DNA of 5,394 nucleotides from Candidatus Methanoplasma sp. Its GTDB lineage: Archaea > Thermoplasmatota > Thermoplasmata > Methanomassiliicoccales > Methanomethylophilaceae. Both the position numbers and the translations under genes were made by a program. Position 1 is the stretch's first letter. The number at the start of each line of letters is the position of its first letter. The stretch spans positions 1 to 5,394 of the forward strand of contig JAIRQG010000063.1 of assembly GCA_031256615.1 (NCBI GenBank), in the 5' to 3' direction. A model generated the notes under the pieces. The model had not been told where the DNA came from and did not search any database. It saw only the letters and a program-made list of their open reading frames with translations. Positions 5,332 through 5,394 of this stretch are shown here, piece after piece.

Positions 5332-5394
5332 TCACATTGACTGCAGATCATCCAGTTTTATGTATCTGCCGCGGAGCAGCCTTGCTAGTTTCAC
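5332..5394 (-). CDS. Possible C-terminal end of an unidentified gene (cut by window edge)
   Basis: The frame is open from the window edge to a TGA at 5332-5334 and encodes 20 residues, VKLARLLRGRYIKLDDLQSM. The alternation of basic and hydrophobic residues looks like real protein, and the position fits a gene ending about 80 nt before the next ORF start on the same strand. Twenty codons is too short for identification, and an open frame of this size can arise by chance. The first codon is GTG, so it could in principle also be a complete tiny ORF, though that is less likely. Confidence 0.4.
   Translation of the reverse strand: MKLARLLRGRYIKLDDLQSM

Noticed and set aside
1..5394. CRISPR array, insertion sequence, attachment site or riboswitch
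   Set aside because: No regularly spaced direct repeats, no transposase-like ORF, no target-site duplication pattern and no recognisable riboswitch core were seen. The left operon's own leader lies outside the window.

Overview
The window looks archaeal. The signs are two tRNA genes with bulge-helix-bulge (BHB) introns, one carrying a box C/D guide RNA; a gene for ribosomal protein eL41; TATA boxes placed for starts at or just before genes; and Shine-Dalgarno (SD) sites 7 nt ahead of several ORFs. Heavy use of ATA (Ile) and AGA/AGG (Arg) codons fits. I infer a euryarchaeal-type lineage, possibly Thermoplasmata or Methanomassiliicoccales, but the window holds no decisive marker.

Left half, + strand (1-3814): a tightly packed amino-acid operon. 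It begins with the 3' two thirds of a homoserine dehydrogenase gene (threonine/methionine branch). This overlaps by 16 nt a long, bacterial-type (R)-citramalate synthase gene, cimA (pyruvate route to isoleucine). A free-standing ACT-domain protein and a UPF0210/DUF711 'PFL family' protein follow with gaps of 12 and 9 nt. The last two are a widespread but functionally unassigned pair; here they sit with two branch-point enzymes of aspartate-family and branched-chain amino-acid synthesis.

Middle (3815-4186): a tiny single-helix membrane ORF of 28 aa behind its own TATA box, then about 230 nt without a recognisable gene but with several small inverted repeats.

Right half, - strand (read from 5394 down): the last 20 codons of a possible unidentified gene; a six-helix membrane protein whose TATA box fixes a leaderless start at 5250, not the longer ORF start at 5310; then a compact non-coding/ribosomal cluster. 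The cluster has one visible promoter (TATA at 4653-4660), then tRNA-Arg(UCU), a 35-codon eL41 gene and tRNA-Trp(CCA), and ends at a T7 tract. tRNA-Arg is interrupted in its T loop by a 23-nt intron with a perfect BHB motif. tRNA-Trp has a 95-nt anticodon-loop intron that folds as a box C/D sRNA. Its D-box guide pairs with the unspliced anticodon loop so that C34 falls exactly at the N+5 methylation position.

The best targets for follow-up are the two intron-bearing tRNAs, the guide RNA with its compensatory C/D box change, the tRNA-eL41-tRNA transcription unit, and the ACT/UPF0210 pair in a hom-cimA operon.
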